Positions 8,156 to 8,229 of a stretch of DNA of 8,229 bases are shown here, piece after piece. This DNA comes from an uncultured Collinsella sp. (GTDB lineage Bacteria; Actinomycetota; Coriobacteriia; Coriobacteriales; Coriobacteriaceae), in contig USBA01000083.1 in assembly GCA_900552735.1 (NCBI GenBank), positions 1 through 8,229 of the forward strand, read 5' to 3'. How positions within the stretch are numbered: position 1 is the stretch's first letter; every line of letters starts with the position of its first letter. The notes beneath the pieces are model-generated. The model saw only the letters and a program-made list of their open reading frames with translations. It was not told the DNA's origin and did no database searches. A program made the translations under genes and the position numbers.

Positions 8156-8229
8156 GGGGGGAGATCGGGTGCGGGCAGTTCCCGGAAATTGTTTGGGGGG
8201 TGTGGGTAATAAAACAAAAAAAAAAAATT
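8156..8229. other. Contig end resembling degraded sequencing adapter and poly-A
   Basis: After a run of G, the bases at 8162-8168 read AGATCGG, the first seven bases of the standard Illumina TruSeq adapter. By my hand alignment about 18 of the first 30 positions agree with that adapter, and a poly-A tail begins about 54 nt later, near the point where read-through beyond the adapter would give A. The rest is G-rich. I interpret this as technical sequence, not genome. Confidence 0.5.

Noticed and set aside
7454..8209. Plus-strand Gly/Leu/Ser-rich frame over rpmE
   Set aside because: Its low-complexity part is the complement of the Ala/Lys/Glu codons of L31, and it ends in adapter-like sequence.
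7957..8217. Minus-strand frame of 86 codons upstream of rpmE
   Set aside because: It starts within the doubtful contig end, overlaps the rpmE promoter and leader hairpins, and shows no recognised motif.

Overview
The window is a contig of about 8.2 kb from a high-GC, Gram-positive-type bacterium. It most probably belongs to the Coriobacteriia, Collinsella-like. This is inferred from gene content and style: a secA-prfB pair, an RF2 gene without the programmed frameshift, a transketolase split into two subunits, and an L31 with a long Ala/Lys/Glu tail. No taxonomic marker was searched. All six genes lie on the minus strand and are core or housekeeping genes. In transcription order (right to left) they are rpmE (L31), secA, prfB (RF2), a YitT-family membrane protein, and the N-terminal then C-terminal transketolase subunits.

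There are four probable transcription units. (1) rpmE has a TTGTGG-N17-TACCAT promoter, a structured leader of about 78 nt that can hide its Shine-Dalgarno, and a strong intrinsic terminator. (2) secA and prfB overlap by one base (TAATG) and look translationally coupled. (3) The YitT gene follows a terminator hairpin whose U-tract ends only 12 nt before its start codon. (4) The two transketolase subunits are separated by 1 nt. The 338-bp gap between rpmE and secA holds three related palindromic units with a GGGAC-N-GGTT core, two of them head-to-head, resembling a REP/BIME element.

Functionally the genes cover translation (L31, RF2), protein export (SecA ATPase) and the non-oxidative pentose phosphate pathway (transketolase), plus one membrane protein of unknown role. 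I see no defence system, phage or secondary-metabolism locus. The observations most worth checking are the REP-like cluster, the rpmE leader, an SPT tripeptide in RF2 where SPF is expected, and the terminator or attenuator upstream of yitT.

Both contig ends look technically compromised. There are homopolymer runs (G-rich in the outward-reading direction), and on the right a stretch resembling a degraded Illumina adapter that ends in poly-A. Roughly the first 110 and last 70 bases should not be read as biology.
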